A stretch of DNA of 64,000 nucleotides from positions 744,001 through 808,000 of the forward strand of contig JBAJFE010000061.1 in the NCBI GenBank assembly GCA_037903355.1, in the 5' to 3' direction. Of the stretch, positions 22,405 through 35,558 are shown piece by piece. A program made the translations under genes and the position numbers. The notes below the pieces were generated by a model. It worked only from the letters and a program-made list of their open reading frames with translations. It had not been told where the DNA came from and searched no databases. Origin of the DNA: Trichuris trichiura. Its lineage: Eukaryota > Nematoda > Enoplea > Trichinellida > Trichuridae. Numbering within the stretch: position 1 is the first letter of the stretch; each line of letters opens with the position of its first letter.

Positions 22405-25400
22405 TTATGCATTTAACTTTGCTATCTTTTCTCTCAACCACGATAGGTGCTGTGATACTTTCGTGAATGCTTGTTTGTCATCCAAGCCAGAACACTTGCG
22501 TGTGAACCTGAGTGATACCACTCCGTAGATAACAAACTCATTATTTCTTAAACACACTAATGGTCCTCCTGAATCACCCTGAAATAAAAAAATTGAAAAT
22601 AACTGCATTGTTGGAGTAAGGTTTGCTAAAAGGATGCCCAGTTTTATCATGTAATATGTACATTTGTGCAAAAGGCAACATACAGCGGCGGTGAATGCTT
22701 TATTTCTGTGACCTACAGGCGATCTCTTTAAGGTGGAAATTGATTTAGACTTCGCTTGTATATATTCCTACTCACATGGTTAGCATGGGAAATAGCTACT
22801 TAATGACTAGTCTTAATTAGGAGCGCGTATCGTGTAGAGCAAACCTGCTAGGCAGTCTTTAGCATTATCCTTCATAAAAGCGGAACGGAGAGATAAATGC
22901 AAGAGCAACATTTTGGCTACTCACCTTTCTGACTCCTGTATCCTTTGTCTTACTTCTAGAGCAAATCATATGACCTTTCCGGAAACGTGGAGTGACCAAC
23001 TGGCTATCAAGGATGTATGTCTGGAACTGCTGTAACGTTGCTGTGCGTCTTCCGTTTTCTAAAAATTCACTTAGGTAGTAATTTAAACGCACCAGAAGTT
23101 TTAAACGATTTCGGCAAGAACGAATCTGAATTATCGAGTTGATCTGTTGCATACTTGTATGTCATGTTCCAGCTAGCTTCGATGTGCTTTCCATGGTTTA
23201 TCATGAACTGTAGCTCTATTTTTGCTGAAGATTAGTATGTCTAATGCGACAGTAGGAAAGCATTTCAAACTTCGTAGAAAACAAAACTACTTATTTAATG
23301 CAGTGTTTTCTCTTGGCAATAGGTTGAATAACTTCATTTAAATTTTGCAGTACTCTATTAGTCTGCGCTCTGTCCCGTTTGTTGCTTTATAGCAATTACA
23401 TATAGTCAGTCAGGCCTTTAAATACAAGAGGAATACTGAATACAGTTGCAGGAGGTCCCTGACTTACTATGCGTTTCATTCTAAGCACTCCGTAGTAATG
23501 CTAAACACGTAGCAATGCATTTAATGCTGAACCTGACCGTGGAAGACGCTGTTTGCTAGTGGTAGTCTTCACATTCGTTTCCATTGGCCACGCTTTGGTT
23601 CAACGGCGTCATTCATATTCGTTTAGGTTTAGGCTAATCCTAAGATAACGTTGAACTGCAACGAATTAAATGGATGCCAGCGTAAGCTAGGCGAACTGCC
23701 GCGGTCGGAATTCTTCAGGACGAAATGGATTCGATGAACTATAACGAACCCAAAAAACTGATCAAAAGTTACAAGTTTTCCCAGCCTGTCTTAAAAAAAT
23801 TGAAGTCTTGATTTCGCTTAGAGTTAAAAGAAGCCAGACAGTGTAAGACTTTTGTAAGGCAGCAATTCTGTTCTGGAGTCACTAGCATGCAGTTCTATGT
23901 ATGGCAACTACATTAATATGTATACATTTACGAGAGCTCACTGTTCCTTTCGATGTACCCAACTGATATTTGGAAGAAGGATTGCTCTAGCGACCATCCC
24001 ATGAAGTATTTTCTTTGCTTGCTTCAACGATAGTCGGAATAAGGCACCCCTATGATAATCGATAGCGTACCAGGCTGTCTTAAGAAGGCACCAAGCTTTG
24101 TTTCTATTTTCTTCTGTATTCCCCTGTCAATTTTTTCGTAAGTAGCAAAAACACTTGAATCTAACGATCAGCTTCCGCGAGTCTCTCGCAATAGCTATCT
24201 TCTACATATAAGTGCATGTGAATAACGTGGTACAAATTTCGAAGCGAATGTGTACCGCTTTCGAACTCATAGTAAGTTCGAATGCATTGTAAGTCGAGGA
24301 CACCTTGTATATTACGGCATGAAACACCGTGTCTTCTGATTAACACTTACGTAATAGACCCCAGCCTGCCACTAAGCAAGGGCTTTCTGGACGGGGTAGA
24401 CCTTCATTTTCAGTAGGCAGGCACACTCCTTGAATCGCCGCATTGTATGTAACTTCTTTTTCTAATTTCAGAAGTCCAATATCTCCACTGGCAGTAGACA
24501 CTTCAAAGTCTCCGGCTGCCATTGCGAAGACTTCTAGTCTCTTCGTTACTGAACTTAGCTGTGTTAAATCGTGTAAACCAAGATAAACAATCACATCACT
24601 GACATGAGCCAGCGGCACGCCTTCATACCTACAATAGCTGAGGCTTAGTCATTATGTTCTTCCAGTTGAATTTTTTTGTATTTTGAAAGCAAAGAAGATG
24701 CAACACACTTGCTGACATGGTCACTTAAAATTGGGCAGCTTTGTTTTTGGAACCAGGTTTTAAGCATATTCGCGATAAAGGAAGTAGGCTTTACACTACT
24801 TCCTTTAATGCTTAGGACCAGAGTGTTTCATGCATACTAACGAGGGGATGTGTTAATAGGTTGTTGCATAGGTACAGGGTATGTTTTTAAAGTATGGCTA
24901 CCTATGGTTCATGTTAGATATTAAGCCCGGCTAAGCTTATATTAGCCAATATGTTGGCCTTTGTTCTCTGAAAACGTAGGATCCAGACACTTGTTGTATT
25001 AGCGTAGCTGTCCCTTTGAAAGTGCCCACGTTCAAGGTAAACCGCTTTAATAAGTAAGTCATAATGGTCTTACCTTTTGAACAAGCGACTGAAGTAATGT
25101 TTCATCTTCTGCCAAACAGTTTCCGGTTTCTCAAAGCGTAGCCTAAGTAGCGAGTTATATTATTTGTAGCAGGACATGTGCACGCTATGTCGAACAACCA
25201 TAGGAAAGCAAAGCGGGATTCATTCAACCTTTAGAAGGGTGTAAAATCTTTGGCGTTAGTATAATAGGTTAGCGATAGATATTTTTAGCTATCACAAGTT
25301 ACTCATGTGGTGAAAATTTTCCATACAATTTTAATATGTGATAGTGTCCGTGTGTATCCCTTTAGTTCCAAAACGTTGTCGCGCTGAACAATATCTCATT

Positions 25401-26617
25401 TGCATAAGTCATGTTTGCACTAGCATGTAATGCATTTCTGTTCGTATGGCGAAATAAAGAGAAGAATGATAACCATAGATTTCGATAAATGACTGAGACT
25501 AACTTCATTTTCTACCATGATCCGACCAAAATGACAAAATGTTCGTGCGCCGAAAGAATGAAGCGTGTTCTTTAGAAAGCTAGACAGCCCTCTATATCTG
25601 ACTTAATCATGCACTTGATTTATTAGTGATATTAACAGTTTAAGCATTGTGTTAATATTTTTGCATATATATGTGTATTACTGGAACAGGAACTTCCATG
25701 AAAACCAGAAGAATGGCTTATAGTTCCAGAAGCGTGATATATGCAGGAGTGAAAAAATTCACTGCGTTCTCAGCGCAAGCTTTAGGCGTAGTCAAAATCA
25801 GTATAAGTTACTGAAGGTTAACTCACCAATCAATGATACAGTGGGCAGCTGTCAGAACGAAATCTGACGCATTTTCATTTTTCCAATTTATTAGACTTCC
25901 ACCGCATGATACAACTGATCCAGACTCACTTACGATTACAAGTGCTTGCCATGGATGTGAATGTATTCTTGCTTCAATTCCATTTGAAATACGATTTTCT
26001 ATTTGATCTTCCGTTGAGAATATTGGTTTGAAAAAAGGTTGCCCACAAAATTCCTGGAAGAATTTACAAGTGACAGAAATTAAATGCTCAGTTATTTATA
26101 GCACAAAAAGCAAAGCGGAAATTCATTTATTCCTTCACATTGTAACTGAACATGGCAGGTGCGTTATGCTGATTGTAGCATGAGTCAAAGCAGATGCTCA
26201 CGCTGAATCAAAATATGTGGCTTACTATAAGAGCTAGCTCTTTCAGTATTGCCTGAATAGGATGTTCAGCCATTACTGGGGCAACTAAAAGGTTCACCAG
26301 ACGGGACATGCTAATCGTTTCTGTTAGTGAAACTAATGCCGTTTACCCTAGTCAATGAAACTTTGTTGCTTTCAAGGATTTAATCGCACTTAGGAATACC
26401 CTATCACGCCGTGAAGCTCAGAATTATTGGCTTGGCTTTTGCTAGAGCAGCTCTATTTGCCAACAGAAAAGATATAATCTTAGCATTAATTTGAATTTCA
26501 CATAATGTCAGTTAGTCCATCTGCATGTATTAGTTTCAGCCCGTTACAAACGCTTACTTCACTTGTATCCAGTAGTAGAAGTATTGAACAAAGTATCCGC
26601 AGAACAACATATGCCAT
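22405..26617 (-). CDS. SP4, secreted S1A serine protease, complete, 313 aa
   Basis: Exons: E1 26558-26617, E2 25827-26053, E3 25074-25142, E4 24351-24628, E5 22925-23058, E6 22405-22578 (942 nt, TAA stop). The signal peptide is 20 residues (MAYVVLRILCSILLLLDTSE); a nearer ATG at 26610 is out of frame. Activation is predicted at Arg41|Ile42. The triad is His91, Asp168 and Ser259. The Asp context is GDIGLLKL rather than DIALIKL, a mild change. E3 gives a basic amphipathic insert ending SRLFKR. The sequence before GDSGG reads DTGVRK (Gly189, no Cys191). Intron 1 is the shortest of the array at about 500 bases. E2 has Asn where most paralogs have His in CGGSLI(H/N)WK. An AATAAA signal lies about 77 bases after the stop. 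Expected to be a secreted, activated zymogen. Confidence 0.92.
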
Positions 26618-26649
26618 ATCGAAGAACCGACTTGTGCCAAAAAATGATT

Positions 26650-26695
26650 TTAAAAGTCCCATTTAAGCATTGTATTCAGGTAAAATAAATATTGA
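26650..26695 (-). promoter_or_regulatory. SP4 conserved upstream block
   Basis: ATCAATATTTATTTTACC is followed by CAATGCTTAAAT, ending about 33 bases before the start codon. Confidence 0.5.
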
Positions 26696-26744
26696 TTTTG
26701 TCTGGTCGTATTAGCATAGATGACACTTGTAAGCAAACTTCAAA

Positions 26745-26870
26745 ATGCTTTACCAGCAAACGGATGAGCAAGTTGTTAGAAGATAATACAGAATTATCGA
26801 TACCGTGCGTTTTGGAACTGCTTTTGTTCTGTCGTCAGTGGTGTAACGCCCTTATAAATACTACCGATAG
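26745..26870 (-). mobile_element. Decayed PLE 3' end upstream of SP4
   Basis: ACGGATGAGCAAGTTGTTAG and a CTGTCGTCAGTG remnant match the inverted orientation of the 58.6-kb element. Confidence 0.5.
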
Positions 26871-27826
26871 GTAACATAAGGAGTTTAAAAAACTGGGAAA
26901 TGCGAAAGTTGCAGTTTTCAGCTTTGAATACACTGACTAATCAAACTGAGATGGAACAATTTTGCGTGATTTGTATTTTGGCAGAAATTATCGTGCTACT
27001 ATATTGGCTTTATTTTCCACACTGCTAAAGTCGTATACTTAGGGCGCTGGTGTTCAATGAAAGTTATCTTCTCTAAAAAACTTATATCCTCAACTAGAAG
27101 AAAAAGTCTTATTAATAAAACAAACAGGAAAATGTTTATTCAGTGTAGTGATAATAAATGTACTATTCCGCTTTAATTTTTGACTGACGCCCTCATGTCT
27201 GCCCAAACATTTCTTTAAAGAAAGCTGAAAGGATAATTGAGGGGCATACCTACTTTATCGTTGCGTTTATGCTAATTATATCCTGCTGAACGAACAATTA
27301 GAAATAGCAGCATTAATGAGTTTTGCCAACTTTCTCATGTGTGTAAGCCTTTTCACTTCCGGTGCGAGATTGATGTACAGGTCTGTCCGCAAGGCAATGA
27401 TGGGAATCTGTTTCACGCTTTTTACATGGGACCAATTCGCGTAGTATTTGGAAATACACCAATGTTTTTTCTTCCTTCTAATAAAACAGATATTGGACAT
27501 GATGAGGCCAGCAAAACAACTCTGCGCACTTGGAACAGAGCTCATATTTTGCCGTAATTATCACATTTTTCAACATATGGATTAATTAGTTATGCTATTG
27601 CAGCAGCTTCTTTACATTTTATGGAGTTTAGGAGATTTTTAGCCACTGAAAAGTTTTTCTGTGAATCGAGCCCAGCTGAAAGGTGGTAATTCTTAAGACG
27701 AATTATCGCCTAATGCAGTCCATGCAAACCGTGTGTATTAAAGTTTCCATGTTCGGAAAAGATTTCCTAATACCGTCTTACGGTGCTTCAATTTCATTCT
27801 ATAACAATGAACTACATGGGCATTAA
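26871..27826. other. SP4-SP5 intergenic
   Basis: Overlapping frames on both strands near 27280-27557 show no protein motif. Nothing else identified. Confidence 0.45.
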
Positions 27827-27832
27827 TTTATT
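27827..27832 (-). terminator. SP5 poly(A) signal
   Basis: AATAAA on the minus strand, about 75 bases past the SP5 stop codon. Confidence 0.5.
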
Positions 27833-27905
27833 GCGCTTTGGAGAGGTTCATAGTAATATGAAGGCACGCTGAGAAGAGCTCTGATTTTGCACGCATGTAC
27901 TTCAA

Positions 27906-30900
27906 TTATGCCTTTAACTTTGCTGCTGTTTTCTTCAGCCATTGCAGATACTGTGTAACTTTCGTGAAGGCCTGCCTATCTGTCGTCACGTCAGAACATT
28001 TGCTGAGGCCGAATGATACCACTCCGTAAACGACAAATCTATTATCTTTCAAACACACTAATGGTCCACCTGAATCGCCCTATAAATAAAAGAGGTGAGG
28101 ATCAATAGTTTTTAGGAGAAAGCCAGCTGCAAGGCCTCAGGCATCCTGCACAAATAACAATATATAAAGAGTATCTTCATTTCAGTAACATGTACAAGCG
28201 AAATTTCATCAAGCCAGTGCAGGTAATCAAGTGCGTATCACTATAGCGAAAAACGACCTACACCTGACTTACAGACTTAGCACTTTCTTGCAGAATAATA
28301 TGTTCATTTTGATAGTATTTACTTTCTAGCCTTAGTTAACAGGTATGACCTGTCGATTGAAGAGATGCGTTTCTCGTTAGCGACTGCAGTTTCGATAGAC
28401 TACATTTTCAGGCTTCGGAAGGCTTCCTCCGCATCTTCAGCACGCAATGATATAATCTGAACGCTATTAGCTCAATCAGAGTATTGTTGAATCAGATTTG
28501 GCCTATTAGTGTTCTCAGAATTCAACTCATAAAGTAGCTTTACATTTCTGAAGCGAGACTGAATTCAGTAGCAGGATTTTTCAAGCTCATTCGCTACGTA
28601 AGAAGCACTGTTCCTAATGTAGGCATGCTTAAGAACAATTTAGCAAGAGTTCTTAGGCTGTCATTGTACAAAGCGTCTAGCGAAGTTGCTAGTTGGTATT
28701 TGTGGGGTTGTTTTTCACTTACACCGTTCTTACGGTCACTTGTTGAATGGAATTGTAAAATTCTGGTTGCCCACCTGCCTGGCTCCAGTATTTTTTGCTT
28801 CACTTCCGGTACAGATCATAAGTTCCTTTTGGAAGAATGGATTGTTCACCGTGCCATTAATGAGGTACGTTTGAAATTGCTGCAATGTTGTTCCGCGTCT
28901 TCCGTCCACTAAATGATTAGATCGCCAGTAATTCAGACATATAGAAGGCTTTAAAAAATACTGGGAAATAATGTATAAAAACAATCACAGACCATTGCCA
29001 CATTAGGATTCCAGCTTCAATATGTTTGCCAATCGCACAGAACGAAAAATGATTTGTAGCACCGTTGAGACACAGTCATGAATGAATTCTGTTTTAAATA
29101 TTAAAAGGCAGGTTGTTTTTAGTTCAGTCTTAAGGCTGATTATAGCGTGTCTAAGGGAAGTATTAATAATTAAGAAGTAAAGGTTTAGTTTCTTAAACTT
29201 AGCAATGAAAATAAAAATGGAAACTCACACGGTATGTTGATCATATTGAACATAGATTTAGCATGTGCAGAGCTTGTCAGCGGGGTTTATAGAACTGGAA
29301 AACGTATTATGAACTTTTAATTGCCTAGTATTAAATATATAAATTTCTGTGCCATATAGCGATCATGACAAGCAGTTCCATGCTTCCATGTATGCTTTCC
29401 AGGGAATGTTTTTCGTAACTTAGCGTATACTTATTGAGGAAAGTTCCATGAAGCGAGTACTTTTTGGTGTATCACTAAAGCTTACTTTAGAGATAACGAA
29501 GGAAGAACATTTTAATATTATGTATCTCTGCGAACAACTAATGACGAAATCATTGAAGTATTAGTTGGATAATTTTATTTCACTTGCTATGTGGGCTTAA
29601 TAAGGTGCCGGCAAGAGTTTCCGTAATACTATGTTTTGAAACGTCCAACGCAAAGAGAAGATAAACTGAAACTGTGCTTTGACTTATAGTCTGACTGCAA
29701 TTTAGAGGGTCGCAGATCGATTGAATTTCATACTTTAAAACTTACGTAAGCGTCCCCATCCTGCCACTAAACAGGTGCTCTCAGGAGGTGGTAAATCTTC
29801 GTTTTCAGCAGGCAGGCATACACCTTGAATAGCTGCGTTATATGTGACTTCCTTTTCCAATTTGATTAACGCAATATCATCAGTTTTTGTAGGGACATCA
29901 AAATTTGCTGGTGCCCACGCTTTTGCACGTAGTCTTTGCAGTACTGAAGTTGGCCGCTTTAAGTCGTGCAAGCCAAGGTAAATGATTACGTGATCAAGTT
30001 TAGCATATGGAAGACTTTCTCGCCTACAAAGCAAAGCCATGTTTAAATTCGTCAGGCTGTCATTCTGTTTTGCTATTTCAGTTTGATTTTTGCATTCAGG
30101 AAAATTCTACACCTTTTGATGACATTGTAATCCAAAAGTATTCAACCTCTGGGTTAGCACTTGCATGTTGAACGTTGTTTATAAGAAAAGCGGCCTATTC
30201 GTTGAACTCACGCATTTACAAATACACCATCATCTTTTTTGCATAAATGCATCCTAAGGCGTCGAGGCGCTTTACGCTTTTCGCTGCAACCTGAACATGA
30301 TTTATGATAATGACAGCTGAGATATTGTATGCTAATTGAGCAGCTTTGATCTATTGTTAATGTTTTGGAAAATTGCTTTCGTAAAAGTCAACTGCTGAAA
30401 GTTCTACTTGGGAATAAAGTAATGACTAATCATAACTATTTGTTTGAAGCGGCTGGTCATTCGGAACAGCCAAGAGTAAAAGTAAACCGATTCAATGCAG
30501 AAGTCTTCATGTCTTTACTTTTTGAACAGGCGGTTGAAGAATTGTTTCATCTTCTGCCACGTTGTCCTCTCTTTACGGTAACGCCTCCTAAGTACGAGAA
30601 ACTTCATTCATACGTACTATTATGGAGACTATATTAGATAATTTTGGGAACAACAAAAGGTTACATTGGAACTTTAGCTATTTAGAGGGGAACGATTGAC
30701 TAACGGTTTTATGACCGTTGACAAAGGCAAAAAGCTGTAACGTCCTTATTTGTTAGTGAGCATTTAATGCTATCCCTCCTACTTTTTCCGCTGAAGCTAA
30801 AATCGGACGAGTCGTGAAAGCTACGGGTAACAAGATTTTTCTTCTGGTCATCAAGTCGTTATAACGGATAGGAATGTAACAGAAGACGTTTGCCAGAATG

Positions 30901-33251
30901 TCTCTTATTCAGTCTTTGGCATCAGTAGACATTTCAACTAAAGAAGGCTCTCCTACGTTTCTGTATTCCGCTTTTCCGGAGAATATCTTACCTGTTGCTG
31001 TATGTAAAGCTTAAATATTTGCCTTTTTCCTTTCAGCTTAGCTCGGATAACAGATAGGTTGAACTAAATATTAAATTTACTGTATTTCCAGCGCAGACAT
31101 AGGCGAGAGGAAAAACCAGTGATTACAACTGAACTTACCAATCTACGAAACAGTGAGCTGCTGTCAAGATAACATCGGATGCATTCTCATTCTTCCAATG
31201 TATCAGACTTCCACCGCACAATCCAAGCACATGAAACTGTTGTATGACTATAAGTGCTTGCCATGGATGAGAATGCGCTCGTGCTTCAATTCCATTTGAA
31301 ATGCGGTTTCCTGCTTGATCTTCCCTTGAAAATATTGGTTTAAAGAAAGGTTGTCCGCAAAATGCCTGCAACACACAGGAACTATCAATAAATGCGCGCA
31401 AGAAAAAAAGTTCAGAAATACATAGCTCAATAAATAAACCGAAGTTGCATTTATTCTTGCTCACTGGAATTGAACTTGGTACATCTGTATGTTTTGCTAG
31501 CTGTAACCTTAGGCTGAAGCACATATTCAAAATAACTGTAAAGACATTTACATATTGATTCGACAATGAAAATTAATTGCCATAAAACGCTTATGGCTTT
31601 CTGCGGTAATGGATTTTCCTTTTTTGACAAATGGACAAACGTAATGTTGTGCCTTTCAACTGCTCTGCAACATTTTGAGGAAATCAGATCCGTCATTCTA
31701 ATGGGAGAATTTGCTGTTAGGAGAGTAATATTCAGTCTATGCGCATAAATAACTTCAAAGGCTTATCTGCTAGCGCTGTGGCAGCTACTGGCTCTGATCC
31801 TCCGGCAAGTGGAACTGCTGGAAATGTGCATCATCCTGGGGAAGTGTGAGAGTGTCGGTAAGACTGAGTCAGTCCAATGAACTAGTGACAACGTGACGTA
31901 CTAGGGAACCACAATGAACGAGGTTTGATGAACGAGCGCCGCATTTTAGGAGCTGCGATACACTCCATATATAGCAGATAGTTGAGCCTCAATGGTCCAC
32001 GTATTTGTCTACGTTCCTGTTCGATTCTTGTTCTCATTGCCCACACTATTGTGCTGTGTAATAAAGCAATTAATATCCAACTAAGCCTCAAAGTTTGCTG
32101 CATCAAACTGCGAAGGCCGCGTCACTGCTCTTTGACAAAAAAGGTTCAAAATCCAGAACAACATGCGTTGGTAAGCGCATTATAAAAAACCCTGTTTGGC
32201 CATTTCGACTGTGAATCTCCTTACTCTTTTCTTTTCACATTAGTTGCAGCGTGCTTTTTCACACTGAATGCTATTTAAGAGGAAAACATGGCACGAAAGA
32301 AAAAGACTTCGTAGTTGCAAAAACAAAGCTGACGTGGTGCATAAGTTTAAAGTGCACATTCCTCTCTTTGTGAACATTCTCTGAGTAAGGCGTTGGACAT
32401 GAAAATTAAAAAAAGTTATGTCTATTTTTACCCCTCATCCCGTCCTTGCCTTTTCGTATTATTAAAAAAGGACTTAGTACATTAAGTGGCAATGTAAGAA
32501 ATAATCGTCTGCTGCTGTACTCATTGACTATATGACACTTACAAGAAATGATTCAACAAAGCACAATTCTGACTACGGTTTCTTGAACGCCAAGATAATG
32601 AACAAATTAACTAGGAGAAAGATGTACAAATGCATTAATAAATATTTATGAACCTTGGCAATACATACAGTTTTTGAAATTAATATTGCGCAGCATTATA
32701 ATTCTTGAAACTCGCATATGACCTTTCGACGCACACAAACTATTGTCACTCACTCGAGCAAACCTCACTGTTATTGATAAACCTGTAATATTTTGTTTTC
32801 TCCATGCGTACAGCTTTAAGTACGATTATTTCTTATGACATAAAAGCGAGGGACCCATTCCAGCTGATCAAGTATGGCACTTATTTGTACACAAGAAGCC
32901 TTCAGAATTTCAGCTGTTTCTTGAATGGCCTACCAAACTTGGGAAGGCTAATAAGCTATAACTTAGGCAAAATTTACAGGCGCCCACTTCACGGATTAAA
33001 ACACTAATATAGATCACGTTTAAAGTATAGCGAAGCAGACAATGTAGTCAGACAGGAAATTTTGAAGTGCTAACCCCTCTAGCGTCAACTCTTTTTTATG
33101 CACGAAGTGACGGAATTTTTATGCTAATAATAGTATTCTGACATGTTATATCTACTTATCTTTACGCGTTGCGCAGGTAACTAACGCTTACTTCAGCGCC
33201 ATTGAACAGTAGAAAGTTTGCGTAAGTTATGATCAGCAGCACCATTCGCAT
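27906..33251 (-). CDS. SP5, secreted S1A serine protease, complete, 313 aa
   Basis: Exons: E1 33192-33251, E2 31139-31365, E3 30519-30587, E4 29746-30023, E5 28775-28908, E6 27906-28079 (942 nt, TAA stop). The 20-residue signal peptide starts MRMVLLIITYANFLL. Activation is predicted at Arg41|Ile42. The triad is His91, Asp168 and Ser259. E3 is strongly basic (RRYRKERTTWQKMKQFF then NRLFKK) and looks amphipathic. E5 ends NTGARQ before GDSGG, so position 189 is Gly and the Cys191 position is Gln/Arg. E4 starts RESLPYAK instead of the usual YDGAPL. Intron 1 is the longest intact one (1.8 kb), with about 1 kb of unrelated sequence inserted relative to SP6. Its distal part (32700-33190) and the upstream flank match SP6, pointing to a recent SP5/SP6 duplication. 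An AATAAA signal lies about 75 bases past the stop. Confidence 0.92.
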
Positions 33252-33285
33252 ATCGGAATGGATATTTGTGTCAGCAGAGGCGGTT

Positions 33286-33332
33286 CCAAAATTCAATTTA
33301 TGCATTGTACTCAAGTAATACAAACATTGACT
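33286..33332 (-). promoter_or_regulatory. SP5 conserved upstream block
   Basis: GTCAATGTTTGTATTAC is followed by CAATGCATAAATTG. A TTATTTC lies about 25-30 bases upstream of the TCAAT, as in SP6. Confidence 0.5.
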
Positions 33333-33938
33333 CTGCCGAGCAGCACCAAATGAAATAACACCTGAGAAATTTGATACATATCAAGATTTGCTTTAGGGTA
33401 ACTAATGAATGAAGTTTCAGCTTATGAACGAACCTTTTTACGGTTTTTGCGGATGGCATCACAAGAAAAATGCCGAAAGCTTCGAAGATGCTATGGGGGC
33501 TTTTTATTTCTACGAGTTTTCCCACGAAACGAGCATTAGAACTAAAACCCGCGCTCCAGTTACGAGTTGGTATGTATCTGAAATTGAAACATTGTTGCGC
33601 TATGTTACTAACGGTGGTTAAAACTTGTAAACATGAACAAAAGCAAAGTATGTGTAAGTTGCATGCTTGGCGTCGCAATATATTAATACTATCTAATCCA
33701 ACAGAGACAGAACAAATTCTCATGTTTCATATCTGTTTCTTTTTTAGAAGCATCCCCACCCACAGCTAATTTCTGTATATTGGCACTACCTTGCGTCACA
33801 CGCTGCTGTATGCACATGCTATTTTTTCATTATGAGCAGAAAGGTTTTCTGAATTTGGCAGTCAGAAAAGCGGCCTTGATTCTTGCGAAAATAAAATTTT
33901 TTTCAGGTCCTTGAAAACAGGATGAGTTATTAAAATTA

Positions 33939-34127
33939 CAGTAGAACCTTCATAAGTTGACCACCCAAGGACCGGGAAAAACTGGTCAACATAGTAGGTG
34001 GTCAACATAAGAGGCTGTGGGTGGTTAGTCATTAACGCATTAACGTGCGGACCAACCAAGTGGTCAAAATTCGTCAACTTAGGGAGGCGGTCGACATAGA
34101 GAGGTGGTCAACTTCGAGGTTCTACTG
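33939..34127. mobile_element. Short inverted-repeat element, 189 bp
   Basis: Ends are CAGTAGAACCTTCATAAGTT and its imperfect complement AACTTCGAGGTTCTACTG. Internal GGTCAACATA units repeat. It resembles miniature pogo/Tigger- or Tc1-like elements. No protein is encoded. Confidence 0.7.
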
Positions 34128-35441
34128 CAGTTTATTAAAATTTCAGGTTTAAATATCTGTACGACTTACAATCAAAAGATATTAACCACTTTATTTTTAT
34201 TACAGTGAAGTCTTATAAACACATAAGAGATGAGCAGAGAACTCTTTGAGAGACGGAATGCGTCCTATACAATAAACTACAATGATAGACGGTATTAGCT
34301 TGACTATTTAAATGCACAATGAACGAATCGTTGCTTTAAGCCTAGTTGAGCCATGAAATAAACGTGAGCATTTTGGCAGTCCCACTGAGATAAATATTTC
34401 GCTTAGTCGCCATCATTTTATGCCTTTTCTTTTTGGTTCCAAATATTTCGCTGAGGAATACGGTAATCATATGAACAGACGCTACTGGTGATATACGATC
34501 ATCACAGAATATTGAAGAAAATATCAAAATTGAGCGTTTTCAGACAGAATGCTTCTATTTTTACATATTTTCTGTTGTAGCATTCTTACAGTGTGTTCCT
34601 ATGCTCATGACCAGTGGTGGGTTAAAATCGTCACATTCTGCAAGGAACTTTTGTGATGTGCCTCAGTTGCAATATTGGTTCGCTGAGAAGCAGTTTGCGG
34701 CCTAAGTTTAGCCATAGGCCATCACATGTTTTACTTAATGGTAAAAAGTTACTGCCTTCTGAAGCGTCGACGTAATTCCATAATTAGTTCTTAGGTGATA
34801 GCTCTGTCATTTTTCAGTCACTTTACCCTTGCAATATGCATTGGACCTCTGCGGTTTAACTTATACTTTACGGTATCCCATAACATAATTTAAGTACTTC
34901 AGATAAGACGAAATTACTGCTGTTTAGTTAAGTAAAGCCTGGAGTGAGTGTAAATGAGTCACTGAAAATATTCTTTTTAAGGCTGAGTATGACCAGTTGA
35001 TGCACCACTTCACGTTCCCATATATGAGTTACTTCAGCATAAGGATCAAACTTTTAAGTCGCTGGTATCGCTAATGAACTTAGGGTGACTTCGAACGACT
35101 GAAAGGCTTTTCCCGCGAGCTTTATGTTGCTGAAAGCTGAATATCCTATTCAGCTTTATTTTGTGACTTGTTCACTCTTCTTATCACCATTGAAAGTGGG
35201 CCTATTTTTCCTTCTTATAATGGAACTGAGCAGGTCGCTCGGTACTCCTTTTCGTCTGTAGTAAGAATCTTTCTTACCCTGATAGATGATTCCTAAAACA
35301 GAATGGAAGTTTACGCTAGTGTATGGAGACATCCTGCTTACAATATTCGTGAACATTTCATGTTACATGCACCCTGATTGAACTTTGTACAACTTATTTC
35401 TTGTGAAAAAATTTCCTAATGCTGTCTTGTTCAGCTTCTGT
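34128..35441. other. SP5-SP6 intergenic
   Basis: No exon-like or repeat-like signal was recognised between the short inverted-repeat element and the SP6 3' end. Confidence 0.45.
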
Positions 35442-35447
35442 TTTATT
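35442..35447 (-). terminator. SP6 poly(A) signal
   Basis: AATAAA on the minus strand, about 112 bases past the SP6 stop codon. Confidence 0.45.
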
Positions 35448-35558
35448 TTTCTCACAAGTGAACGGCAAGGGCTTTTGTTTACGCCACTTCGCAAGGATTC
35501 GTAGTAATAAGAGGATTCATTGAGAGGCGCTCTGAAGTTTGGCATTACTCGTCTTCAT